Part shown: piece after piece, positions 1 to 6,960 of the stretch | Layout of the letters: the number at the start of each line of letters is the position of its first letter | How positions within the stretch are numbered: the stretch's first letter is position 1 | From: CAZUVM01 sp964623885 | GTDB lineage: Bacteria; Verrucomicrobiota; Verrucomicrobiia; Limisphaerales; UBA8199 | Direction: 5' to 3' | Length of the DNA: 17,743 nt | Assembly: GCA_964623885.1 (NCBI GenBank) | Contig: CAZUVM010000010.1 | Span: forward strand, 1-17,743 | The notes under the pieces: generated by a model | Told to the model about the DNA's origin: nothing | The model's input: the letters and a program-made list of their open reading frames with translations, nothing else | Databases searched by the model: none | Position numbers and translations under genes: made by a program

Positions 1-2
1 CC

Positions 3-239
3 ATCGCTCCGGTCGAGACAGAGTGCTGGTATAAGGGCGCAGCGGAGCTTAATCATAGCATCCCGGTTCCGCAACCCAACCGCCACTCCCCGAGAAGGTG
101 GCTGGTGTTCCATACCGGAGAGGAGACTTACGCCTTTCGGACGGATACGGGGACGCTTGGAATCCTTCGCCTGGTGGGTTTAAGCAACGACGGCCAAGGA
201 GTGAAAATCCGCTACAAACTCGCCCAGGAAAAGGTCTGA
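3..239 (+). CDS. 3' end of a protein gene, C-terminal 78 residues (partial)
   Basis: An open frame enters from the left edge and ends at TGA 237-239. The visible 78 residues include W-L-V-F-H-T-G-E-E-T-Y-A-F-R-T, then G-T-L-G-I-L-R-L-V-G, and finish with GVKIRYKLAQEKV. The 'FRT..G..G.L.l.G......GVKIRYKL' ending resembles, from memory, the C-terminal tail of proteins common in Verrucomicrobiota and Planctomycetota, often large proteins with an N-terminal regulatory or M56/BlaR1-like part. The N-terminal domains lie outside the window, so function cannot be assigned. The frame has balanced codon use and no internal stop, and it ends just before a dispersed repeat, as real gene ends often do. 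The chance of a spurious frame is small but not zero. Confidence 0.65.
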   Translation: MAPVETECWYKGAAELNHSIPVPQPNRHSPRRWLVFHTGEETYAFRTDTGTLGILRLVGLSNDGQGVKIRYKLAQEKV

Positions 240-247
240 CTTGCCAG

Positions 248-323
248 ACAGGATTAACAGGATGGACAGGATAACGGGCGAACCCTGCGCGGGAGGCAAA
301 TCTGTCCATCCTGTTCATCCGGT
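248..323. repeat. Palindromic dispersed repeat of ACAGGAT units
   Basis: The left arm at 248-272 is built from ACAGGAT-like units. The right arm at 300-323 is its near-complete reverse complement. A perfect 14-bp inverted match lies at 256-269 and 302-315, with about 32 nt between the arms. Transcribed, it would form a long hairpin directly downstream of the partial gene. I recall such 'AACAGGATGGACAGGAT' units as scattered intergenic repeats in environmental bacterial genomes. Only one copy is in this window, so the repeat status rests on the internal structure. Confidence 0.65.
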
Positions 324-437
324 CGTAGAATCTTGAAACAAAATGCGGCGGAACGGGGTATTTTGGATAGCACTTGAATGGGCCGAGCTTTCGGTGGACG
401 TTAGGTCAAACATCACCACTCAAGCTGGAGAAACGAT

Positions 438-971
438 ATGATAATGGCCGACATTTTGAAGATTCTGCTGATAATCATCGGCATCCTGACGATTTACGTG
501 AGCTATTGGTTGCTTTCGGAGGCTTTATTTCCGGCACTCGTGGAAGGCGCCAGCCATCAATACCGCACGCCCTTTAAAATCACTTTTGTCGGCCTCGCGG
601 CGGCGGTACTACCGGTAGTGCTGGGGTTGGTGTTGGCCAATACCCCCAATCCATTGGTGAAGCTCCTCGGGTTGACCATGGTAGTCGTGCCAGCGTTGTT
701 GGGCCTGGCTGGCTCAGCGGGGCTGACGTTGCGCATCGGAGCGGGATTACCTTCGCCGGTGGATGAGACCCAGCCATGGCGGCGGGTGTTGCGGGGAGGC
801 ATCCTGCTGGCCTGCTCATTTCTGCTTCCCATCGTAGGTTGGATTATCCTACCGCTCTGGGTGCTGGTCAGTGGTTTCGGCGCGTTGATTCTTTATCGCC
901 GGGAACTGAGACGAAATCGGCCCACGGCCGCTCCAGCCAACCTGGCAACCGTGGCCCCAATTGCCGGATGA
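438..971 (+). CDS. Multi-pass inner-membrane protein, 177 aa, unknown function
   Basis: The protein has four or five hydrophobic segments: about residues 6-27, 48-68, 74-98 and a long stretch 118-152 that could be two helices broken by P-I-V-G-W. It ends in a basic and Ala/Pro-rich tail (YRRELRRNRP...). No catalytic motif is visible and I do not recognise the family. ATG 438 is chosen because GGAG (427-430) sits 7 nt upstream; ATG 444 is an in-frame alternative. The stop overlaps the next start (ATGA, 968-971), so it is probably translationally coupled to the DUF1800 gene. It may help anchor or serve the exported DUF1800/DUF1501 pair, but that is inference from gene order only. Confidence 0.8.
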   Translation: MIMADILKILLIIIGILTIYVSYWLLSEALFPALVEGASHQYRTPFKITFVGLAAAVLPVVLGLVLANTPNPLVKLLGLTMVVVPALLGLAGSAGLTLRIGAGLPSPVDETQPWRRVLRGGILLACSFLLPIVGWIILPLWVLVSGFGALILYRRELRRNRPTAAPANLATVAPIAG

Positions 972-2485
972 AGCTGCCGCGGCGCAAATTCCTGAAAGCG
1001 GGAGCCGGCAGCCTGGCATTGCTTGCCGGCGGCTGCGACCAATTGCCGCACGAGCTGCGCGCGTTCTTCGCAATTGAAGAACGGCGGAAAGGACCTTTTG
1101 GCAGTCCGACACAGTCGGACATTGACCCGATTGCTCATGCGTTCAACCGATGCGGGTTTGGAGCGAAACCCGGCGATTACGACCGGATCCGGAAGCTCGC
1201 TCCGAACGCAGGAGAGGCGGCCGCAGCATACCTCGAGCAACAACTGGCGCCGGAGAAAATCGACGATGAACGCGCGGAGTATGCCGTGCGCCGGTTTGAG
1301 ACGCTGAGCGAACCGTTGGGCGAGTTGTTCGAATATCAGCAGGACCTGCTGCAGGACGAGTTGCGCCGCGCCACGGTGCTTCGCGCTGTCCTTTCGGAGC
1401 GCCAGTTATACGAAGTGATGGCTGAGTTCTGGTCGGATCATTTCAACATTGATCCCTCCAAAGGGGACTGCAAATGGCTGAAGGTGGCGGATGACCGGGA
1501 CGTCATTCGCAAGCGCGCGCTGGGAAAATTTCCCGAGATGCTGCGCGCATCGGCGCTGAGCCCGGCCATGCTTTGGTATCTCGACGGGCGGGTGAACCGT
1601 CGCGAACACATGGGCGAAAAGTCGAACGAGAATTATGCGCGCGAGCTGCTCGAATTGCACACGCTGGGTGTGCACGGCGGTTATTCGCAACAGGACGTTA
1701 TGGAGGTTGCCCGATGCCTGAGTGGTTGGACCGTCCGCTCGAAAGACCAGGCGCCCTACTTTCAAATCGGCAAAGTTGATTTTCATCCGGAGCGGCATGA
1801 TTTTGGCGCCAAGACGGTACTGGGTCACGAGTTTTCGGCCGCGCCGGCAGGTCTCAAGCCCGAGGAATTGGTCCGACGCGGTCATCAGGAGTTGGAGCAG
1901 GTCCTTGAATTAGCCACGCGGCATCCTTCGACCGCGAAGCACATCGCAACGAAACTCTGTCGGCGGTTCATTGCCGATCAGCCTCCCGCCAATGCGGTCA
2001 GTGCGGTGGCGGACGCGTTTGCGCGCACGACGGGCGATATTCGAGCGACCTTGCGCGCGCTGTTTTCAACGGAAGAGTTTCAGAACGAACGCGGGACCAA
2101 GTTCAAGCGCCCGTTCCAATTTGTGGTTTCGGCACTGCGCGCTACGGAAGCTGAAACGGACGCAGGGCTCGAAGTGGTTGATTACCTCCTGCGCATGGGG
2201 CAGGTGCCGTTCGGTTATCCAACGCCCGATGGTTATCCTGAGCAGGCCGAGCCATGGCTGGGCACTTTGCTGTGGCGCTGGAACTTTGCCGTGGCGCTCA
2301 GCCGCAACCGGATTAAAGGCACGCGGGTCGATTTCGCTGCGCTCACACGAAATGCCGGCGGTAACGATGCTTTGATGGCGCATTTGCTGGGCCGTACGGC
2401 CACGGCGGAAGAGGCGCAGGCTTATCGCGACTCAGGTGACGGGCTGGCGTTGTTGCTGGCCTCTCCCGGATTCCAACGCTGTTGA
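968..2485 (+). CDS. DUF1800 family protein with Tat/lipoprotein-like signal
   Basis: The 505-residue product starts MKLPRRKFLKAGAGSLALLAGGC: twin arginines at 5-6, a short hydrophobic stretch, and Cys23 in a lipobox-like LAGGC. This suggests Tat export and possibly lipid anchoring. DUF1800 hallmarks follow: AEFWSDHFN near 152-160, the signature NENYARELLELHTLGVHGGY at 220-239, then VMEVARCLSGWTV, and the usual C-terminal LLASPGFQ. The biochemical role of DUF1800 is unknown; it is habitually paired with DUF1501, as here. The frame is open back to 776, but ATG 968 is preferred because it gives a proper signal peptide at residue 1 and overlaps the upstream stop by 4 nt. It sits in the middle of a three-gene unit. 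Confidence 0.92.
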   Translation: MKLPRRKFLKAGAGSLALLAGGCDQLPHELRAFFAIEERRKGPFGSPTQSDIDPIAHAFNRCGFGAKPGDYDRIRKLAPNAGEAAAAYLEQQLAPEKIDDERAEYAVRRFETLSEPLGELFEYQQDLLQDELRRATVLRAVLSERQLYEVMAEFWSDHFNIDPSKGDCKWLKVADDRDVIRKRALGKFPEMLRASALSPAMLWYLDGRVNRREHMGEKSNENYARELLELHTLGVHGGYSQQDVMEVARCLSGWTVRSKDQAPYFQIGKVDFHPERHDFGAKTVLGHEFSAAPAGLKPEELVRRGHQELEQVLELATRHPSTAKHIATKLCRRFIADQPPANAVSAVADAFARTTGDIRATLRALFSTEEFQNERGTKFKRPFQFVVSALRATEAETDAGLEVVDYLLRMGQVPFGYPTPDGYPEQAEPWLGTLLWRWNFAVALSRNRIKGTRVDFAALTRNAGGNDALMAHLLGRTATAEEAQAYRDSGDGLALLLASPGFQRC

Positions 2486-2486
2486 T

Positions 2487-3617
2487 ATGAGCGCGGCGCA
2501 AACTTTCATTACCGGCAACCGCGATGAGCGGCGCACACTGGTCGTGATCTTTCTGCGCGGCGGCGCGGACGGTTTGAACATGGTAGCGCCATTGCACGAT
2601 GATGGCTATTACAACGCTCGCCCGCGTATCGCCATTACCCGAAACTCCGCGGTTCAGCTCGACGGTTTTTATGGACTGAATCCTCAACTCAAGGAGTTGC
2701 TGCCCGCTTACCAGAATGGCGCGCTGGCGATTATCCATGCCGCGGGCTCGGAAGACAACACGCGCTCGCATTTTGAAGCGCAGGATTTGATGGAACATGG
2801 CGGACTCACCGGCGGCGGATGGCTGGGCCGTTTTCTGCGGGTCCACGGAGCGACGCTGACCAGCCCGCTCGCAGCGGTGGCCGTGGGCAAGGAAGTGCCG
2901 GAATCACTGCGCGGCGCACCGGCTACGGTGTTCCAGTCGCTGGACGATTTTTCGCTCGGTGCCGACCCACAACCGTTGCTGAGTGCGCTTGGTCGGCTCT
3001 ACAGCGGCGAGAAAGACAATCTCGGGAATGCCGGACGTTACACGCTCGAAGCGGCCCACCGTATCGCCACCCTTCGAGCAACACTTTATCAACCGGCCAA
3101 CGGCGCGCGTTACGGCACAGATGGTTTTTCGCAAGGCCTGTTGCAGATCGCGAGGCTCATAAAGGGCCGCGTCGGTTTGGAAGCCGCATCTCTGGATTTG
3201 AATGGATGGGATTCGCATTTTGGCCAGGCGACGATTATGGACCCACTCATGACCCGACTGGCGAAAGGGCTCGCGGCGTTTTACCAGGATTTAGGCAGTG
3301 AAATGGAAACGACGAGTGTGGTCGTCATGACGGAGTTCGGACGCCGGCTCGAGGAGAACTCGGCGTTCGGGACCGACCACGGCCGCGGCAGCGTCATGTT
3401 TGTCCTGGGCGGAGGAATCAAGGGTGGTCGCGTGCTGGGCAAGTGGCCGGGTCTGAGCAAAGAAGTGCTCGAAGGACCGGGTGACTTGCCCGTAGTAAAC
3501 AACTATCGAAATGTTTTGGCACCCATTCTTGCGCGGCACGGTGCCGGCGAGGCGCTGGACCAGATCTTCCCCGGATTTGGACTGGCGCCGCTGGATTTGT
3601 ACGGGGCGGTGGCGTAG
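2487..3617 (+). CDS. DUF1501 family protein (alkaline-phosphatase-like fold), no signal peptide
   Basis: This 376-residue protein begins 1 nt after the DUF1800 stop. DUF1501 motifs are present in order: VVIFLRGGADGLN (19-31), the NTRSHFEAQDLME block (91-103), LNGWDSHFGQ (238-247), VVVMTEFGRR (278-287) and GTDHGRG (295-301). Asp28, Asp242, His244, Asp297 and His298 are plausible metal ligands, since the family is related to sulfatases and alkaline phosphatases. Substrate and role are unknown. Family members usually carry an N-terminal Tat signal; here the conserved core starts within about 20 residues. The upstream extension to 2436 adds no twin-arginine or hydrophobic segment. I place the start at ATG 2487, coupled to the DUF1800 stop. 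No clear ribosome binding site is seen. Confidence 0.9.
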   Translation: MSAAQTFITGNRDERRTLVVIFLRGGADGLNMVAPLHDDGYYNARPRIAITRNSAVQLDGFYGLNPQLKELLPAYQNGALAIIHAAGSEDNTRSHFEAQDLMEHGGLTGGGWLGRFLRVHGATLTSPLAAVAVGKEVPESLRGAPATVFQSLDDFSLGADPQPLLSALGRLYSGEKDNLGNAGRYTLEAAHRIATLRATLYQPANGARYGTDGFSQGLLQIARLIKGRVGLEAASLDLNGWDSHFGQATIMDPLMTRLAKGLAAFYQDLGSEMETTSVVVMTEFGRRLEENSAFGTDHGRGSVMFVLGGGIKGGRVLGKWPGLSKEVLEGPGDLPVVNNYRNVLAPILARHGAGEALDQIFPGFGLAPLDLYGAVA

Positions 3618-3620
3618 CTC

Positions 3621-3655
3621 CTTGCCTTTTGGCGCGTATCAGGGCAAGTTTCGTT
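3621..3655 (+). terminator. Possible weak terminator after the DUF1501 gene
   Basis: CTTGCC (3621-3626) pairs with GGCAAG (3643-3648), extendable by a G-U pair, and is followed by a T-rich stretch (TTTCGTTT). The loop is long (16 nt) and the T tract is interrupted, so this is only a candidate. Confidence 0.3.
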
Positions 3656-3665
3656 TAGCAAAGCT

Positions 3666-3956
3666 ATGGGCATGATGAAAAACTACCTGTTGGAGCTGCT
3701 GCACCAGTGTTCGGTGGAGAACTTCGGTCAGGACGCCATCGAATGGGCTATCGTGTCCGGCTTGGTGCATCTGACCTACGATTTAGACCGTGATATTCAT
3801 GAGATCATGTCACGGTATGACGAAATCATCGAAGCCTATCGTCTATCTTCGACCAAAGAAGCACATCGAAACCAACGCGCCCCTATGGAACGAGCAGTTC
3901 CACGCCGCCGTGCGAATGTGACGAACCAGTCTGCGCGGAAGGAACGAGCCGCCTAG
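3666..3956 (+). CDS. Small hypothetical protein, 96 aa
   Basis: The first 60 residues look like a real, mostly helical, acidic protein (M-K-N-Y-L-L-E-L-L-H-Q-C; DAIEWAIVSGLVHLTYDLD; IMSRYDEIIEAY). The last 35 residues are basic and low in complexity, and look like a degenerate or intrinsically disordered tail. There are no membrane segments and no recognised domain. The start could be ATG 3666, 3672 or 3675; none has a clear ribosome binding site, and M-K-N-Y at 3675 looks the most natural N-terminus. The tail contains one copy of a 12-bp direct repeat (3924-3935) whose second copy lies beyond the stop, so the natural 3' end may have been altered by a small insertion. I cannot assign a function. 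Confidence 0.6.
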   Translation: MGMMKNYLLELLHQCSVENFGQDAIEWAIVSGLVHLTYDLDRDIHEIMSRYDEIIEAYRLSSTKEAHRNQRAPMERAVPRRRANVTNQSARKERAA

Positions 3957-4024
3957 GAGCTGAAGTCCGAAGCTCCGAAGGCCGAAACAGGCCCGAAGCC
4001 CGAATTCCGAAAAACCAGTCTGCG
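3924..4024. repeat. 12-bp direct repeat flanking a 77-nt segment
   Basis: AACCAGTCTGCG occurs at 3924-3935 and again at 4013-4024. The segment between includes the end and stop of the small gene and the CCGAA-rich stretch. This resembles an insertion with target duplication or a recombination scar, although a 12-bp match close by could be coincidental. Confidence 0.5.
3967..4011. repeat. CCGAA-rich short tandem-like repeat
   Basis: CCGAA occurs six times in 45 nt (starting at 3967, 3975, 3982, 3993, 4000 and 4007), mostly at 7-8 nt spacing. It lies just after the small hypothetical gene. Such 'TCCGAAG' stretches are, in my recollection, frequent intergenic low-complexity repeats in related genomes. 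No coding role is apparent. Confidence 0.65.
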
Positions 4025-4117
4025 GTGATGCTTGCGGGCATCTCCCGGCAAGGATGTCAGCGCTCCCAGCGAGTCAGTTTTCCTCCTTCTTTTTCTTGCT
4101 TTCGCACGGACCGTCCT

Positions 4118-4166
4118 GTTTCAGGTCAAAACTGCCCAGTTTCGGGTAAAATTGCAGCGGTATAAG
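4118..4166 (+). promoter_or_regulatory. Paired direct repeats upstream of a -10-like box (possible operator/promoter)
   Basis: GTTTCAGGTCAAAACTGC (4118-4135) and GTTTCGGGTAAAATTGC (4139-4155) are imperfect direct repeats. Their starts are 21 nt apart, about two helical turns. TATAAG at 4161-4166 could be a -10 element; there is no good -35 at the normal spacing, which would fit an activator-dependent promoter. This lies 104 nt upstream of the chosen start of the large secreted protein. Regulation is inferred only from layout. Confidence 0.35.
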
Positions 4167-4269
4167 AGTTGCTTTTTTGCCTTCTTGGCAGCCTTACGAA
4201 AGCTGACGGACTCACGCCAAAATCGCGAAGATGAGTCGTTGGGCCGATACGAATCAGAACGTGCAACTT

Positions 4270-6855
4270 ATGAAAAGTAACTCCTGGTTAGCCACAAATC
4301 TTGTTGGTCTCACGGCCATTGTGCTTTACCTGAACGCCAGCGCCGTTACGTTTACGGTCTCGCCCGCGGCAGTGAACCCAACTTACACCGGCCTGGTCAC
4401 CTTCAGTGTGGGTGGCCTGACCAATGGTGAGCCAGTGGTGATTCAGCGCTACCTCGATGGCAATAACAATGGAGTTTTGGACTCCGGCGAACCGGTGATC
4501 GATTCATTCAGAGTTTCCGATGGTGGCGTCCCGCTCATCGGCGGCGCGACCAATATCAATGTTGCCTTCGACCAGAATGCGGCTTCCGGCGCCATTACCG
4601 CCAGCATCAGTATTGCCCCACCCGCTCCGTTGCAGAACATGGTGGGCTCCTACATTTACCGGCTGACCAGTCCCTTCGGGAATTTCTCGCCGACGAACGT
4701 TCTCTTCGCGGTGACGAACGCGAGCCTGGCGCAGTCGTTGCGGGGCACGGTTTACAACAACGGAACCACGCCGGTGCCAGGGGCCGCCGTGGTAGTGATG
4801 CAGTTCGAAGGGCAAGGCAATGGCGGCGGCCGATACGTGGGTGGCGCGGTCACCGATGCCAGCGGCCATTACCAATTGAATCTCAGCCCCGGTACTTACG
4901 TGGTCATTCCTGCTCTGCAAGGCTACTTCACAGACCAATCGTTGGCACAGCCGGTGAGCGTGGCAGCGGGCTTGAACGTAACCAACAACCTTTTTGTCAC
5001 GAACGGGACCGCCTCGGTCTCCGGCAGCATTTTGGATAATGGCAACAGCTCGGGCATTAGCGGCGTGCTGGTCATGCTGAGCAGCGACAATCTTTTCGGC
5101 ACCGCTTTCACCGATACCAACGGCAACTTCACCGTGTCGGTGACATCCGGTTCCTGGAAAATCAAAACCGAAAGCGACCAGCTCGCGCGGCGCGCTTACG
5201 TCATCCCGCAGCAAAACCCACAGTTCGACACGACGACAGGAAACGTTGCCAATGCAACGATTCGGTTGAGCAAGGCCAACGCGATGTTTTTCGGCACCTT
5301 CACCAATTTGAGCGGGGTTCCCATCCGCGGTTTGTCCATCCGCGGCGAAGATTGGTCCGGCGTCTATCAAGCCGGTGGCGCCACCGATGCCAACGGCAAT
5401 TATTGCGTCGCGGTGCTCGGCGGCACCAACACGTGGTACTGTTCGCCCGATAACAGCGACCCGCTTTTGGCAGGTTACATTTGCACCAGCAACCCTTCAA
5501 CCAACCTCAATGTCGGGCAGGCTCTGCGTCTGGATTTCACGGCCATGCCCGCCAGCAATCATATCGTCGGGGTTGTCAAAGACAGCGGTAACCATCCCGT
5601 GACCAACACGTACGTCAATGCCTCGGCCATGATAAATGGTGTGAATTTCAACTCCACGGCGAACACCGACCAAAACGGCAATTATTCCATGCTCGTCGCC
5701 AATGGCATATGGAATCTCAATCTGGACTGCAATTACATTAATTCGCTCGGATTCAATTGCCCGGGAAACCAAACCACCAACATCTCCGGCGCTGATGCGG
5801 TTGTGAATTTTATTGTTTCAACACTGTTCGTCACGACTACCGTTTTGCCTGATGGAACCAACGGCGTTCCGTACAGCCAGTCTTTATCTGCCAGCGGTGG
5901 ACAGCCGCCCTATACCTGGATGCTAAGCCCCGGATCGGCGCCGCTGCCGCAAGGATTGACTTTGAGCACGAACGGAGTTGTCAGCGGGACCGCCACAGCG
6001 TCCAGCTTTTTCATGTTCAGCGCCCGCGTCATGGATAGCCAGGGTGCGACCGCGGACCAATGGATTTCGTTGAATGTGCAACCGGCTCCGTTGCAGATCG
6101 TCACCACCGCGTTGCCTGGGGCAACCAACGGAGTTTTTTATTATCAGCAGCTTTTCGCCAGCGGCGGCAACCCGCCGTACGGTTGGTACATGCCTGCCGG
6201 CAGTGCCGGATGGCCGTCTGGACTTAGCCTTACCAGCGCCGGCGTGATCGCGGGCGCACCTATGACCAACGGTCAGTTTAATCTTCCGGTCGCCGTTTTC
6301 GTCAACAATCCCTACCAGGCCGTCACGCAATACCTCGCGCTGACGATTGCTCGCGCGCCGTTGCAAGTGACCACAGTTTCACCATTGCCGAACGCCACCC
6401 TTGGGATCTTTTACAGCCAGCTCCTTTCCGCGAATGGAGGGCTGCCGCCTTATAGTTGGTCTCTGGCTCCGGGGTCCGGTCCCTTGCCGCCCGGCCTGAG
6501 CCTGGCGAGCAATGGCTCGCTCTCAGGCACTCCCACGAGCACTGGACCGTTTGGCATTTCAGTTCGTGTCATTGACGCCGCCCAGGGCACGAACGATTGG
6601 TTCCTTGCGCTTTCGGTGAACTTGCCTGCCCCGCCTCCAGTCGTGCTCACGGCGCCAACCCGCACGCTCAACGGCGAATTCCAATTCGGCTTTAGTACTC
6701 TTTCGGGGACTCATTACACCATACAGTCGGCCACCGCTGCGTCCGGTCCCTGGACGTCCGTGCTGACGCTCGTCGGTTCAGGGAACCCGATGACGATCAT
6801 CGACCCCAATTCCTCCGGCCCGCAGCGGTACTATCGGTTGAAGATAGGTCCGTAA
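4270..6855 (+). CDS. Large secreted modular protein: regulatory-like beta-sandwich repeats and putative Ig domains
   Basis: The 861-residue product has a signal peptide (about 1-25) and no later membrane anchor. Residues 63-74 form a dockerin/EF-hand-like calcium loop with D63, N65, N67, D71 and E74. About four carboxypeptidase-regulatory-like repeats follow (roughly 157-213, 248-300, 339-390 and 432-485), each with a TD(A/T)(N/S)G(N/H)(Y/F)-type turn (TDQNGNY in the last). Three putative-Ig (He_PIG) modules follow, near 525-607, 610-697 and 700-786, marked by ASGGQPPYTW, ASGGNPPYGW and ANGGLPPYSW and by 'GLSL...G.LSGTPT'. The C-terminal module (792-861; HYTIQSATAASGPW...RYYRLKIGP) is typical of verrucomicrobial secreted proteins. 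It probably acts outside the cell in adhesion or carbohydrate interaction; no catalytic domain is seen. ATG 4270 is preferred over 4231 because it gives a compact signal peptide. Confidence 0.85.
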   Translation: MKSNSWLATNLVGLTAIVLYLNASAVTFTVSPAAVNPTYTGLVTFSVGGLTNGEPVVIQRYLDGNNNGVLDSGEPVIDSFRVSDGGVPLIGGATNINVAFDQNAASGAITASISIAPPAPLQNMVGSYIYRLTSPFGNFSPTNVLFAVTNASLAQSLRGTVYNNGTTPVPGAAVVVMQFEGQGNGGGRYVGGAVTDASGHYQLNLSPGTYVVIPALQGYFTDQSLAQPVSVAAGLNVTNNLFVTNGTASVSGSILDNGNSSGISGVLVMLSSDNLFGTAFTDTNGNFTVSVTSGSWKIKTESDQLARRAYVIPQQNPQFDTTTGNVANATIRLSKANAMFFGTFTNLSGVPIRGLSIRGEDWSGVYQAGGATDANGNYCVAVLGGTNTWYCSPDNSDPLLAGYICTSNPSTNLNVGQALRLDFTAMPASNHIVGVVKDSGNHPVTNTYVNASAMINGVNFNSTANTDQNGNYSMLVANGIWNLNLDCNYINSLGFNCPGNQTTNISGADAVVNFIVSTLFVTTTVLPDGTNGVPYSQSLSASGGQPPYTWMLSPGSAPLPQGLTLSTNGVVSGTATASSFFMFSARVMDSQGATADQWISLNVQPAPLQIVTTALPGATNGVFYYQQLFASGGNPPYGWYMPAGSAGWPSGLSLTSAGVIAGAPMTNGQFNLPVAVFVNNPYQAVTQYLALTIARAPLQVTTVSPLPNATLGIFYSQLLSANGGLPPYSWSLAPGSGPLPPGLSLASNGSLSGTPTSTGPFGISVRVIDAAQGTNDWFLALSVNLPAPPPVVLTAPTRTLNGEFQFGFSTLSGTHYTIQSATAASGPWTSVLTLVGSGNPMTIIDPNSSGPQRYYRLKIGP

Positions 6856-6877
6856 TCGGAGCTGTGGCATGCAAAAG

Positions 6878-6898
6878 TGCGGGCAGTCCGCGCCCGCA
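6878..6898 (+). terminator. GC-rich hairpin after the secreted-protein gene
   Basis: TGCGGGC (6878-6884) and GCCCGCA (6892-6898) are a perfect 7-bp inverted repeat with a 7-nt loop, 22 nt after the stop. There is no T tract, so it may be a weak terminator or an mRNA 3'-end stabiliser. Confidence 0.35.
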
Positions 6899-6926
6899 GT
6901 GCGCTTGGCGGTATTATATTTCCGCA

Positions 6927-6954
6927 TTGCCACGCTGCCATTGCCTCCTAATCT
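6927..6954 (+). promoter_or_regulatory. Possible promoter immediately upstream of the aldo/keto reductase
   Basis: TTGCCA (6927-6932), a 16-nt spacer and TAATCT (6949-6954) resemble a sigma-70 promoter. Transcription would then begin at or next to ATG 6961, giving a leaderless or nearly leaderless mRNA. That would agree with the lack of a ribosome binding site. An AT-rich alternative box lies at 6912-6920. Confidence 0.25.
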
Positions 6955-6960
6955 CGCGGC

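Larger units (their letters stand above)
3957..4269. other. Intergenic region, 313 nt, with repeats and promoter-like elements
   Basis: The left third holds the CCGAA repeat and the second 12-bp direct repeat. The middle has a pyrimidine-rich tract (about 4081-4101) and the paired direct repeats with a TATAAG box described separately. A frame open from 4032 to 4280 exists but looks non-coding. I see no RNA gene here. Confidence 0.6.

Noticed and set aside
776..967. Upstream extension of the DUF1800 frame to ATG 776
   Set aside because: It overlaps the membrane-protein gene by about 190 nt and would bury the Tat signal 64 residues into the protein.
2436..2486. Upstream extension of the DUF1501 frame
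   Set aside because: It lies inside the DUF1800 gene and adds no signal peptide or family sequence. ATG 2487 is coupled to the preceding stop.
4032..4280. 82-residue + strand frame before the large secreted protein
   Set aside because: It covers the pyrimidine tract and the direct repeats, has no protein-like pattern and runs over the start of the secreted-protein gene.
4504..5370. 288-residue minus-strand frame inside the secreted-protein gene
   Set aside because: It is antisense to a well-supported coding sequence, His/Arg/Gly-rich with no domain, and a result of codon bias.
4743..5720. Repeated DNA encoding TD-x-NG-type turns as a possible recombination repeat
   Set aside because: The similarity is at protein-motif level and the DNA matches are short. 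It reflects module repetition, not a DNA element.
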